Source: Neisseria leonii (GTDB lineage Bacteria > Pseudomonadota > Gammaproteobacteria > Burkholderiales > Neisseriaceae). Taken from it: a DNA stretch of 64,000 bases. Of the stretch, positions 55,676 to 64,000 are shown in pieces (the first letter of the stretch is position 1; every line of letters begins with the position of its first letter). The stretch is from the NCBI RefSeq assembly GCF_028776105.2, contig NZ_CP145606.1, positions 186,001 through 250,000 on the forward strand. Direction: 5' to 3'. A program made the translations under genes and the position numbers. A model generated the notes under the pieces. That model had not been told where the DNA came from. It saw only the letters and a list, made by a program, of their open reading frames with translations, and searched no databases.

Positions 55676-56503
55676 ATGGATTCGGATAAACCGCTGCGGA
55701 CGCGCTGGGCTTTGATGCTGGCGTATGACGGCAGCCGCTTTTTCGGCTGGCAGAAACAGGCGGCGGGCGTGGTTACGGTTCAGACGGCCTTGGAGGCGGC
55801 TTTGAGCCGGATTGCGGGCGGGCGGATCGACACCGTTGCCGCCGGACGCACCGATACCGGCGTACACGCCACGGCGCAGACCGTGCATTTCGACACCGTC
55901 GCCGAGCGCAGCCCGCAGGCGTGGATACGCGGAGTGAACAGTTTGCTGCCCGAAGGCGTGGCGGTCTGGCACGCGCAAACCGTTGCGCCGCATTTTCATG
56001 CCCGTTTCGACGCATTCGGCCGCCGCTACCGCTATATCCTGCAATCGTCGCCCGTGCGCGCGCCGCATCTGGTGCACCGTGCGGGCTGGACGCACACGCC
56101 GCTGGATTTCGATGCCATGCGGCAGGCTGCCGCGCTGCTGGTGGGCACGCATGACTTTTCCAGTTTCCGCGCCGCCCAATGTCAGGCCAAATCGCCGGTC
56201 AAAACCTTATACAGCGTCCGTTTGAGCGGCACGCCGCAACTGATGGCGCTGGATTTGCACGGCAACGCGTTTCTGCACCATATGGTACGCAATATCGTCG
56301 GCGCGCTGGTGTATGTGGGCAACGGCCGTTTGAGCGTGGACGGATTTGCCGCGCTGCTGGCCGAAAAAAGCCGCCTCAAAGCCCCGCCGACCTTTATGCC
56401 CGACGGCCTGTACCTGACCGGTGCCGACTATCCCGAAGTATTCGGCCTGCCCGCGCCCGGGCTGCCCGACTGGCTGAAAGGATTGGCGGGCACGGCGGAT
56501 TGA
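55676..56503 (+). CDS. truA: tRNA pseudouridine(38-40) synthase
   Basis: A 275-residue enzyme converting uridines 38-40 of many tRNAs to pseudouridine. Conserved motifs are [14 protein letters not shown], the catalytic aspartate in [13 protein letters not shown] at about 60, [13 protein letters not shown] and [10 protein letters not shown] with [13 protein letters not shown] near the end. TATAAT at 55643-55648, about 28 bases upstream of the start, is a good -10 box. ATG 55676 is preferred because GACAGGA precedes it. Confidence 0.96.
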   Translation: MDSDKPLRTRWALMLAYDGSRFFGWQKQAAGVVTVQTALEAALSRIAGGRIDTVAAGRTDTGVHATAQTVHFDTVAERSPQAWIRGVNSLLPEGVAVWHAQTVAPHFHARFDAFGRRYRYILQSSPVRAPHLVHRAGWTHTPLDFDAMRQAAALLVGTHDFSSFRAAQCQAKSPVKTLYSVRLSGTPQLMALDLHGNAFLHHMVRNIVGALVYVGNGRLSVDGFAALLAEKSRLKAPPTFMPDGLYLTGADYPEVFGLPAPGLPDWLKGLAGTAD

Positions 56504-56520
56504 GGCCGTCTGAAAAACCG

Positions 56521-56935
56521 ATAACGGTTGTGGTGCAGTGCTGAGAGACGATGTGCCGATAATGTAGGAAATGTCGGATTTAAAAATCCGATCTATGCGC
56601 CGGGTGTTTTTCTGCAAAGGGTAGGTCGGATACTTGTATCCGACATCATGCTGAAAGTCGATAACGGCTGCGATGCAGTGCTGCGATATGGTGTGCCGGT
56701 GATGCGGGAAGTGTCGGATTTAAAAATCCGACCTACACGCCGGATGTTTTTCCGTAAACGGTAGGTCGGATACTCGTATCCGACATCATGCTGAAATCGA
56801 TAATGTAACGGCTGCGATGCAGTGCTGCGATATGGTGTGCCGGTGATGCGGGAAGTGTCGGATTTAAAAATCCGACCTACACGCCGGGTGTTTTTCTGTA
56901 AACGGCAGGTCGGATACCGGTATCCGATATGATGC
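56521..56935. repeat. Array of three palindrome-pair units
   Basis: Six palindromes alternate between two types. Type A, GTCGGATTTAAAAATCCGAC, starts at 56573, 56713 and 56857; type B, such as GTCGGATACTCGTATCCGAC, at 56625, 56765 and 56909. Each A-B pair is 52 bases apart, and the units repeat at 140 and 144 bases. Each unit is preceded by a linker with GATGCAGTGCTGCGATATGG, the first copy being eroded. First A and last B have one mismatched arm end. It lies between truA and trpF, with no coding potential seen. Confidence 0.9.
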
Positions 56936-57039
56936 GCACGGTGCAATGTGGGGCTTACCGGATTGTAAAACCCACCCCAATATCGCGCCACCGTCATCTC
57001 CGCCGGTTGGTTTCTTTCATTCTTTTATTACGGAATCCC

Positions 57040-57663
57040 ATGATACCCCGTATCAAAATCTGCGGGTTTACCCGCCCCGAAGATGCCGCCGCCGCCGCCC
57101 GTTTGGGCATCGATGCGGTCGGGCTGGTGTTTTATGCTCAAAGCAAACGCTGCGTCACGCCCGAGCAGGCGGCACAAATCGTTCGCGTGCTGCCGCCGTT
57201 TGTCAGCGTGGTGGCACTGTTTGTCAATGAAACTGCCGAACGCATCGAAGAGGTTCTGGCGCAGGTGCCGGTGGACCTGATTCAGTTTCACGGCGACGAG
57301 CCGCCCGAATTCTGCCGCCGTTTCGGGCGGCCGTATATCAAAGCCGTGCGTGTGAAACAGGCGGCCGATATTCCTGCCGCGTTGGACTGTTATGCCGATG
57401 CGCGTGCCGTTTTATTTGATGCCCATATCGAAGGTGAGTACGGCGGGACGGGACACTGTTTCGATTGGCAGATGCTGCCGCCGGATTTAAACGGCCATTG
57501 GATACTTTCAGGCGGCCTCACACCCGAAAATGCCGCAGAAGCCGTCAGAATCAGCGGTGCTGCCGCGCTGGACGTTTCCAGCGGGGTGGAAAGCGCGCCG
57601 GGCATCAAATGTCCGCAGAAAATGGCGGCTTTCGCTGCTGCTGCCCGACAGGCGGATATTTGA
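57040..57663 (+). CDS. trpF: Phosphoribosylanthranilate isomerase
   Basis: A 207-residue TIM-barrel enzyme of tryptophan synthesis. Family marks are IKICGFTRPEDA with the catalytic cysteine at about 7, GLVFYAQSKRCVTPEQA, LIQFHGDEPPEF, the catalytic aspartate in VLFDAHIEGEYGGTG, WILSGGLTPENA and LDVSSGVESAPGIK. ATG 57040 begins MIPRIKICGFT, the normal N-terminus; upstream in-frame codons cross the repeat array and are ignored. trpB follows about 220 bases later, other trp genes are elsewhere, as usual in Neisseria. Confidence 0.96.
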   Translation: MIPRIKICGFTRPEDAAAAARLGIDAVGLVFYAQSKRCVTPEQAAQIVRVLPPFVSVVALFVNETAERIEEVLAQVPVDLIQFHGDEPPEFCRRFGRPYIKAVRVKQAADIPAALDCYADARAVLFDAHIEGEYGGTGHCFDWQMLPPDLNGHWILSGGLTPENAAEAVRISGAAALDVSSGVESAPGIKCPQKMAAFAAAARQADI

Positions 57664-57691
57664 CGCTTGAAACCCGAGGCCGGTCAGTTGA

Positions 57692-59086
<1,395 letters not shown>

Positions 59087-59101
59087 GCGCTTGGCAGAAA
59101 T

Positions 59102-59128
59102 AAAGCACAGCATTTTGCTGTGCTTTTT
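59102..59128 (+). terminator. Terminator after trpB
   Basis: AAAGCACAGC pairs with GCTGTGCTTT (loop ATTTT), then TT. Confidence 0.8.
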
Positions 59129-59137
59129 GTTTGTCTT

Positions 59138-60346
59138 TTAACCGGGAAGGCCGTCTGTACGCGGCCGCAGCAGCCAGGGCAGGTAGCGTATGGCGAACAG
59201 CAGCAGGGCGGCGGCAAAGAGCAGGCCGGAGGCGGCCAGGGCGGGACGGTAGAGTGCCGGTGCGGCGGTAAGGGTAATGGCGGCCGTGAGGCGCAGCAGG
59301 GCGGCGGCGGCCATCAGGATAAAGGCGGCCGGCATGGGGCGGGGCGCGGGGTAGAGGCTGCGGCCGGTATGTCCCAGTGCGGTGCGCGTCATCATGCTGA
59401 GGGTGAGCAGGCCGATGCCGCCGACAGCAATCAGGTGGATACCGGCACTTTTCCATACGGGGAGCCAGTAAGCGGCACCCAATACGGCCAAACCGAGTGC
59501 GGTCAGGGCATAGCCCAAATGCAGTGTCCATAACAGCGGTTCGCGCCAAATGCGTGCGTGATGCCAGCGGACGGTCTGAACCAGGCCGATGATGCCGCAG
59601 GCCGTCAGGCAGACAGCGGCGGTCAGCGGCAGGGATTGCGCGGCCAGCAAAGCGGCAGCCGTCATGGGCAGCCACAACGGTGCACCCATCAGCCAGGCGG
59701 GCGATGCGGTCTGCGGCGTATTCAGACGGCGTGCGGTAAAAAACGGAATCACGCGGCTGCCGATGAGGCCGATAAAGCCTGCCGCCAGTATCAAACCGGC
59801 CAGCAGATAATCGCCCAACCGTGCGCCATCTGCCTGCAGATAAGCCGCATTAAAAAGCGCGTGTCCCAGTCCGAAGCAGAAGAGGGCGGCTACGGCGATA
59901 TAGTTGCGCCGGTTTCGGCTCTGCCAGACCGAGTATCCCATCAGGGCGGCGGCGAGCCAGTAAAACGCCGTACCGGCGAGCGCGCCGGGGAGGGTCAGCG
60001 GCATCAGGCGCGCGCCCAGCCACAATGCCAGCAAAACCATGAGCGGCCTGCCGTGCCAGCGCGGCTGTCCCGTCCAGGTCGCGACAGCCGTCAGCAGAAA
60101 GGCGACAATCACCGCGCCGGTATAACCCCAAATCATTTCGTGCGCGTGCCACAGCGGATTGGCCGGTTGCGGCAGCCATTGATGGTAAACCGCAATCCAC
60201 AGTAAAACCGAAAACGCGCCGAAAACGGCGGCAGCCGGATACAGCGGGCGGAACGCCATGCCCCAAAGCGGGTGTTGTGCGGATACGGGCGGATATGTTC
60301 GGGCGGATTCGGCCGCTGCGGGCGGTTTAATCTGAATCAGTGCCAT
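59138..60346 (-). CDS. nnrS: NnrS family membrane protein
   Basis: A 402-residue inner-membrane protein with about twelve helices, linked to nitric oxide tolerance and denitrification. NnrS marks include the N-terminal HPLWGMAFRPLYPAAAVFGA, NPLWHAHEMIWGYTGAVIVA with conserved histidines, ARRLNTP and LHLGYALTALGLA and TRTALGHTGR. It is thought to bind heme and copper. It follows a hemerythrin-like gene with a two-base gap, and the NO-sensing NsrR is divergent, so the cluster is probably an NO-responsive unit. Confidence 0.92.
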   Translation of the reverse strand: MALIQIKPPAAAESARTYPPVSAQHPLWGMAFRPLYPAAAVFGAFSVLLWIAVYHQWLPQPANPLWHAHEMIWGYTGAVIVAFLLTAVATWTGQPRWHGRPLMVLLALWLGARLMPLTLPGALAGTAFYWLAAALMGYSVWQSRNRRNYIAVAALFCFGLGHALFNAAYLQADGARLGDYLLAGLILAAGFIGLIGSRVIPFFTARRLNTPQTASPAWLMGAPLWLPMTAAALLAAQSLPLTAAVCLTACGIIGLVQTVRWHHARIWREPLLWTLHLGYALTALGLAVLGAAYWLPVWKSAGIHLIAVGGIGLLTLSMMTRTALGHTGRSLYPAPRPMPAAFILMAAAALLRLTAAITLTAAPALYRPALAASGLLFAAALLLFAIRYLPWLLRPRTDGLPG

Positions 60347-60348
60347 AT

Positions 60349-60714
60349 TCAGACGGCCTCCATAAAAGGTTCGGCGGCGGGAAAGAGTTCGCGCTCTTCA
60401 AATCGGACATGTCCGCGCAATAAGGCGGCAAAACGGGTCTGCCATGCGGCATCAGCATGATCGGGCGGGATCCGCATACTGCGCAGAGCTGCATGGTCGG
60501 CTTCGAAACGCTGCTGCAAGCCGGTGTGGCGCAAATGCGGCCAAACCGCCGAAAGCTGCCGTTCTTCTTCGGCAAAATGCGGCAGCAGGGTAGCGAAATG
60601 GCCGGCAATGGCCGCGCGGTGGTCGGTTTCCGGTGCACGCAGTATGCGCAGGCACAGTGCCAGCGAATGATGGTGTTCCTGTGAAAGCGGAACCAGCAGA
60701 GGATGGCGTTTCAT
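60349..60714 (-). CDS. Hemerythrin-like protein
   Basis: A 121-residue four-helix protein with the hemerythrin-type iron ligands spread across helices: HPLLVPLSQEHHHSLAL (His), HFATLLPHFAEEERQL, ADHAALR and LLRGHVRFEERELFP. Such small proteins bind a di-iron centre and protect against or repair nitric oxide damage (compare YtfE/DnrN-like functions, though this one lacks the extra N-terminal domain). Its stop TGA lies within an AGGCCGTCTGAA uptake sequence, two bases before the nnrS start. Confidence 0.85.
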   Translation of the reverse strand: MKRHPLLVPLSQEHHHSLALCLRILRAPETDHRAAIAGHFATLLPHFAEEERQLSAVWPHLRHTGLQQRFEADHAALRSMRIPPDHADAAWQTRFAALLRGHVRFEERELFPAAEPFMEAV

Positions 60715-60741
60715 GATTCTTGTCCGAACGGCGGAAATAAA

Positions 60742-60759
60742 ATAATATTCAGATATTAT
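60742..60759. promoter_or_regulatory. Palindrome between nsrR and hemerythrin gene, likely NsrR site
   Basis: ATAATAT at 60742-60748 is inverted as ATATTAT at 60753-60759 with TCAG between. It lies in the 70-base divergent promoter region and is the natural candidate for NsrR control in both directions. Confidence 0.5.
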
Positions 60760-60784
60760 GAAACTTTAATCAGGCGGTGGCAAG

Positions 60785-61228
60785 TTGTACATTACCCAGC
60801 ATACCGATTTTGCGTTGCGCGTTTTGATTTACACGGCGGCACACGAAGGAAAACTCGTCAATATTGCCGAAATTGCCGATGCGTACCGGATTTCAAAAAG
60901 CCATTTGATGAAAGTGGTAACGGCACTGGTCAAAGGCGGTTTTCTTCACAGCATACGCGGCAAGGGCGGCGGCCTGCAACTGGCCGCACCGGCCGAGCAG
61001 ATACGCATCGGTGCCGTTATCCGCCATCTGGAGCCGGTGCAGCTGGTCGAGTGTATGGGGGCGGGCAGTCAATGCGTGATCAGCGGCAGTTGCCGGCTGG
61101 CCGTGGTGTTGGACGGTGCGGCCAAAGCATTTTTCAACCATCTGGACAGCTTTACGCTGGCCGATATGCTGAACCGGCAGACGGTCGGCATACTGATCAC
61201 ACCGTACCGTCAGAATCAGGCCGTCTGA
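60785..61228 (+). CDS. nsrR: Nitric-oxide-sensing repressor NsrR (Rrf2 family)
   Basis: A 147-residue winged-helix repressor with an iron-sulfur cluster that is lost on nitric oxide exposure. The helix-turn-helix IAEIADAYRISKSHLMKVVT is followed by GFLHSIRGKGGGLQLAAP. The three cluster cysteines are in VECMGAGSQCVISGSCRL. The start codon is TTG (60785), giving MYITQHTDFALRVL, the normal NsrR N-terminus. The stop TGA lies inside a uptake sequence. Divergent from the hemerythrin-nnrS pair, which it probably represses. Confidence 0.93.
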   Translation: MYITQHTDFALRVLIYTAAHEGKLVNIAEIADAYRISKSHLMKVVTALVKGGFLHSIRGKGGGLQLAAPAEQIRIGAVIRHLEPVQLVECMGAGSQCVISGSCRLAVVLDGAAKAFFNHLDSFTLADMLNRQTVGILITPYRQNQAV

Positions 61229-61278
61229 ATATTCTGATTAAAGGGGGGGCGGCTTGAAAACCGGTAGCTGCGTGATAA

Positions 61279-61302
61279 GCCGGATGACGGAATCCGGTTT
61301 TT
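61279..61302 (+). terminator. Terminator after nsrR
   Basis: GCCGGAT pairs with ATCCGGT, then six T residues. Confidence 0.7.
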
Positions 61303-61364
61303 TGATTGGGATTGACCGGGACGGCATGGGACTGCTCTGCCGACGGTTGCGCTATCACTGTCCG

Positions 61365-62522
61365 TTAGACGGCAGACCGGTAATGCGCCAGCAGCTGCCC
61401 GATGACGGCGGTTTCGTCAAATTCGGCCAGTGCGCTTGCGCGCAGGGTGTGGGGCGGGTAGGCGGAACGGTTGCGGCACAGGGCGATCATGGCACGGGCC
61501 AGGGCGGCGGGGTCGTCATTGGGGACGAGCAGGCCGCGTTCGGGTGTGATAACGGAGCAGGGGCCGTCGTTGGCGGTGGCCGCCAGCGGCAGGCCCTGCG
61601 AGAGGGCTTCGATAAGCACGATGCCGAAGGTTTCGGCGCGGCTGGCCAGAACGAAGGCATCGCAGCGGCGCATCAAATCCTGTACGCCCTGACGGCTCAG
61701 TGCGCTGTGAAAGGTAACGGCGTTTTCGATATTCAGACGGCCTGCCTGTGCGGCCAAGGCCGCCGCTTCGCTGCCGCCGCCGCCGATGTGCAGCGTGATG
61801 CCGGGCATTTGGGCGGCGGCCAGAGCAAAAGCGTCCAGCACAATATCGAAGCCTTTGTGGCGGTGCAGATGGCCGACGGCGCAGAAGGCGAACGGTCGAT
61901 CGGGCGTTTTGTCGGGCAGCGGAGCAGCGGCAAAAAGATTGTCCAGCATATTGGGCAGATACTGCCAATCGGTACCGGGGAAGTAATTTTCCAGTAAGCG
62001 GCAGAACGGGCGGCTGACTGCCAGCCGTACCGCTGCGGCTTCGGCGGCCTGCCGCATGGCTTTTTGCTGCCATGGACGGATCAGGCCGCGCGCATAGGTG
62101 CTGCTGTGTTCGGTGACGACAAAGGGAATGTGGTGGCGGCGGGCGATGCGTCCGGCTAGAATGCCGCCGTAGTTCAGGCAGTGGGCGTGCAGCACATTGG
62201 GGCGGCCGTGTTCGGCGGCGTAGGCCTCGAACAGGGCTTCGCCTGCGGCCAGCCAGCGGCAGCGGTCGAGATAGGGCAGGCGCGGGAAAAACAGCATGGA
62301 ATGGTGGATATGGGTGGCCACGCCGTGTTCGCGGCAGGTTTGGCGGCCGTAAGGCCCGCGCCACAATGAGGAGAATTCGCCGCGTAAAGAGCGGAACACC
62401 GGCGCGGCTACGCCCACCTGCACACCGGCACGTGCGAGTGCCTGTGCCTGCTGGCGGAAGAATGTGCCGTTGAGGTCGTCGGCGGAAACGGGATACCACG
62501 AGGGCAGAAGCAAAACGTGCAT
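61365..62522 (-). CDS. Family 4 glycosyltransferase
   Basis: A 385-residue retaining glycosyltransferase with GT-B fold, likely working on a surface polysaccharide or lipopolysaccharide. Marks are the N-terminal LLLPSWYPVSADDLNGTFF, VVTEHSSTYARG, the donor-binding start FCAVGHLHRHKGFDIVLDAF in the C-terminal half and the E-x7-E motif in ASRAETFGIVLIEALSQGLP. Sugar donor and acceptor are unknown. The nearby flippase fragment suggests an exopolysaccharide or O-antigen locus beyond the window end. Confidence 0.9.
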   Translation of the reverse strand: MHVLLLPSWYPVSADDLNGTFFRQQAQALARAGVQVGVAAPVFRSLRGEFSSLWRGPYGRQTCREHGVATHIHHSMLFFPRLPYLDRCRWLAAGEALFEAYAAEHGRPNVLHAHCLNYGGILAGRIARRHHIPFVVTEHSSTYARGLIRPWQQKAMRQAAEAAAVRLAVSRPFCRLLENYFPGTDWQYLPNMLDNLFAAAPLPDKTPDRPFAFCAVGHLHRHKGFDIVLDAFALAAAQMPGITLHIGGGGSEAAALAAQAGRLNIENAVTFHSALSRQGVQDLMRRCDAFVLASRAETFGIVLIEALSQGLPLAATANDGPCSVITPERGLLVPNDDPAALARAMIALCRNRSAYPPHTLRASALAEFDETAVIGQLLAHYRSAV

Positions 62523-62655
62523 GGTGTTCTAAAAAAGATACTGTATTTTTTGTAAAGCGCAATTTGGTTGATTTTTGTCAGATACAAATAACCCCTGCAT
62601 ACTGACAAGCAGTAGCGTTGATAGAGTATATATTTAACCAACTCAGTTAACTAAC

Positions 62656-62935
62656 TTAGGCGGCAGGTGTAAATCTGCCGCCTGTTATTTTATGTTTGTG
62701 CCGTTCGGGGTCGGACGGTGTATTGCTCTTGATGCAGACGCAGGCAAATTTCAAAATCTTGCACATCATCAGGACATAAATCTGTTTCGGATGTTTTCCT
62801 TCTTTGATTTTCTGCTCAAACCGAGGTCGCCATAGGTCGGTGTGGAGGCAGGCAATTCGGGCGGGCATGTACAGGGCTTTGCGTATAAACCTGTCGCCCG
62901 TCTGAATGATGCCCGACTGTATCGGTGGGCGGCAG
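62656..62935 (-). pseudogene. IS110-family transposase fragment
   Basis: Leftward, the frame reads IQSGIIQTGDRFIRKALYMP and continues ARIACLHTDLWRPRFEQKIK, EGKHPKQIYVLMMCKILKFA. The R-K-A-L-Y-M-x-A block followed by a basic K-x-K-x-x-K helix is characteristic of the end of IS110/Piv-type DEDD transposases. The catalytic N-terminal part is absent and a stop lies upstream near 62940. A hairpin AGGCGGCAG/CTGCCGCCT at 62658-62683 overlaps the end. Not active. Confidence 0.7.
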
Positions 62936-62990
62936 GACGGGGCGTATCAATGGCGGGCGGTTTATCGGTTTGTGCGTCCGCAGGCGGCGG

Positions 62991-64000
62991 TTACGGTTTT
63001 CCGTCGGGCGGTTCTGTTGCGGTTTTCAGACGGCCTGCCGTCAGGGCGGCGGCCAAATCGCGGCGGAAAGATACCGCCAATGCAACGGACAATACCGTCC
63101 ACAATAGAGCAAAGGCCGCAGGGTATGCCGCGCCGTATGCCGCATAGGCCGAACCCAGCAGCAGGGCGGCGGCCACGGCGGCATAAGCGGCGGCGCGCGG
63201 CAGCGGCAGCCAGATGCGGCGGGCGTATTCGGTTTTCAGCACGAAAAACAGCGCGAATGCCAGTGACACCGCCAAGGCGGCACCGGCCGCACCGAAAGCG
63301 GGTATCAGCAGCCGCCCCAAGGCCAGATGGGCGCAGAGCGATGCTAAGGTTATCCACAAGGCGGCGCGGCTTTTTTTCCGTACCTGAATGCCGATGCCGC
63401 CGACTTCGGTCAGCGTATAGATCAGGGGCGGCAGCATCACCAGCGGCAGCAGAAACGGCACGGCGGCGTAGTCGGTCGGCAGGAACAGGCGGGTTAACGG
63501 GGCGGCCAGCGCGCTCAGACACCACACGGCGGCAGCCGCACCGGTCAGCAGGCGGAAAATACGGGCGACCGGTGCTAAGTCGCGCTGTTCGTGCACCCAG
63601 CGGAACAATGTCGGTGCCCATATGGTAGAAAAAATACTCTGCACCAAAACCGCAGCGGCGGCAAATCCCGCCGCCAGAGCGTACACGCCCAAAATATCGG
63701 GTGCGGCATACTGTTTCAGCAGCCATTTGTCGGCCGAGCCCAAGCCCCAGTAGGCGAGCGCGGCCAAGGCCAGCGGCAGGCCGTAGTGCAGCAGGCTGCC
63801 GAGCAGGGTGCGGCTGAACGGTGCGCGCAGGGCGGCGGCCAGTTGGATGCGGGTCTGCCATGCCAGCAGCAGCACGGCGGCACTTTGCGAGAGGGCAAAA
63901 GCGGCGGCCAATGTGCCGGTGTCGGCGGGCGCGCCTGCGGCAACGGCGGCGGGTGCCGACAGCAGCAGGCAGAGCTTCGGCCAGACCTGGGCGGCAGAAA
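62991..64000 (-). CDS. Polysaccharide flippase (Wzx-like), C-terminal part
   Basis: An inner-membrane oligosaccharide flippase of the polysaccharide-biosynthesis (MATE-like) superfamily; at least 306 residues are visible and the frame stays open to the window edge, so the N-terminus lies beyond it. About eight hydrophobic helices; LPLALAALAYWGLGSADKWL and the following YAAPDILGVYALAAGFAAAA with VQSIFSTIWAPTLFRW are characteristic. A uptake word near 63030 is inside the coding region. It likely flips lipid-linked sugars made by nearby transferases, including the GT4 gene. Confidence 0.82.
   Translation of the reverse strand, partial: SAAQVWPKLCLLLSAPAAVAAGAPADTGTLAAAFALSQSAAVLLLAWQTRIQLAAALRAPFSRTLLGSLLHYGLPLALAALAYWGLGSADKWLLKQYAAPDILGVYALAAGFAAAAVLVQSIFSTIWAPTLFRWVHEQRDLAPVARIFRLLTGAAAAVWCLSALAAPLTRLFLPTDYAAVPFLLPLVMLPPLIYTLTEVGGIGIQVRKKSRAALWITLASLCAHLALGRLLIPAFGAAGAALAVSLAFALFFVLKTEYARRIWLPLPRAAAYAAVAAALLLGSAYAAYGAAYPAAFALLWTVLSVALAVSFRRDLAAALTAGRLKTATEPPDGKP

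Noticed and set aside
54899..56179. 426-codon extension of the bolA frame
   Set aside because: The extension lies over yciI and truA; the BolA domain starts at 55180.
56521..56935. Correia repeat elements
   Set aside because: The arms are GTCGGAT-type, not the Correia terminal sequence TATAGTGGATTAA.

Overview
The window is chromosomal DNA from a Neisseriaceae bacterium, most likely a Neisseria species. The 12-mer DNA uptake sequence AGGCCGTCTGAA, with some ATGCCGTCTGAA, is everywhere. It often forms inverted pairs that act as terminators and sometimes supplies the stop codon of a gene. Gene content agrees: NsrR beside NnrS and a hemerythrin-like protein, bamC next to dapA, and a large trimeric autotransporter. 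Most of the window is GC-rich housekeeping DNA; a few stretches are clearly AT-richer. I cannot name the species from the sequence alone.

Layout. 1-1,490: the end of an aromatic amino acid permease and tmk. 1,590-12,010: an AT-rich accessory island between tmk and obgE. It holds relics of a type I restriction locus around an intact RhuM-family gene, an ATPase-less six-TM ABC membrane protein with a MarR regulator, a lipoprotein beta-propeller, a cytosine methyltransferase/Eco47II-like restriction pair, an OhrR-Ohr-ferritin-like peroxide module, a flavin monooxygenase and a LysR stump. Uptake words of several dialects are mixed here, including Pasteurellaceae-type ACAAGCGGT hairpins on both sides of the restriction-modification pair. 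12,300-20,000: obgE, a 2-Cys peroxiredoxin, a GNAT, cysS, rpmE and an ActP-like symporter with its small DUF4212 partner. 20,200-21,800: orphan genes. 22,500-25,350: a TrpXYZ-like ABC importer. 25,360-27,450: dusC and an AT-rich orphan among unusual repeats. 27,470-31,870: amiC-type amidase, tsaE, murI, a YoaK-family protein and an OmpA-like lipoprotein.

32,414-44,329 is a single gene of about 3,970 codons encoding a trimeric autotransporter adhesin with 1,518-bp internal tandem repeats and an 11-G tract upstream. 44,500-46,200: a TRIC-like channel and xthA. 46,239-46,813: a CAU tRNA gene whose 3' end is duplicated 499 bp away with a decayed integrase between, the footprint of a lost integrative element. 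46,869-55,480: DUF2322, rdgB, a family-90 glycosyltransferase with a 10-C tract, bamC-dapA, nadE, an AEC transporter, tRNA-Ser(GCU), a parvulin-type isomerase, bolA and yciI. 55,676-59,086: truA, a tandem array of palindromes, trpF and trpB. 59,138-61,228: the nitric-oxide-linked NnrS/hemerythrin/NsrR cluster. 61,365-64,000: a GT4 glycosyltransferase, an IS110-type transposase fragment and the end of a polysaccharide flippase.

Themes. (1) Surface variation: adhesin repeats plus homopolymer tracts at the adhesin and at a lipopolysaccharide-type glycosyltransferase. (2) Acquired DNA carrying foreign uptake words. (3) A family of 20-bp GTCGGAT...ATCCGAC palindromes, single, paired or arrayed, several of which abut gene relics or gene ends. 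(4) A 30-bp minisatellite bounded by inverted uptake sequences. I did not find a clearly new multi-gene defence or biosynthetic system; the repeat families and the uptake-word mosaic are the least explained signals.
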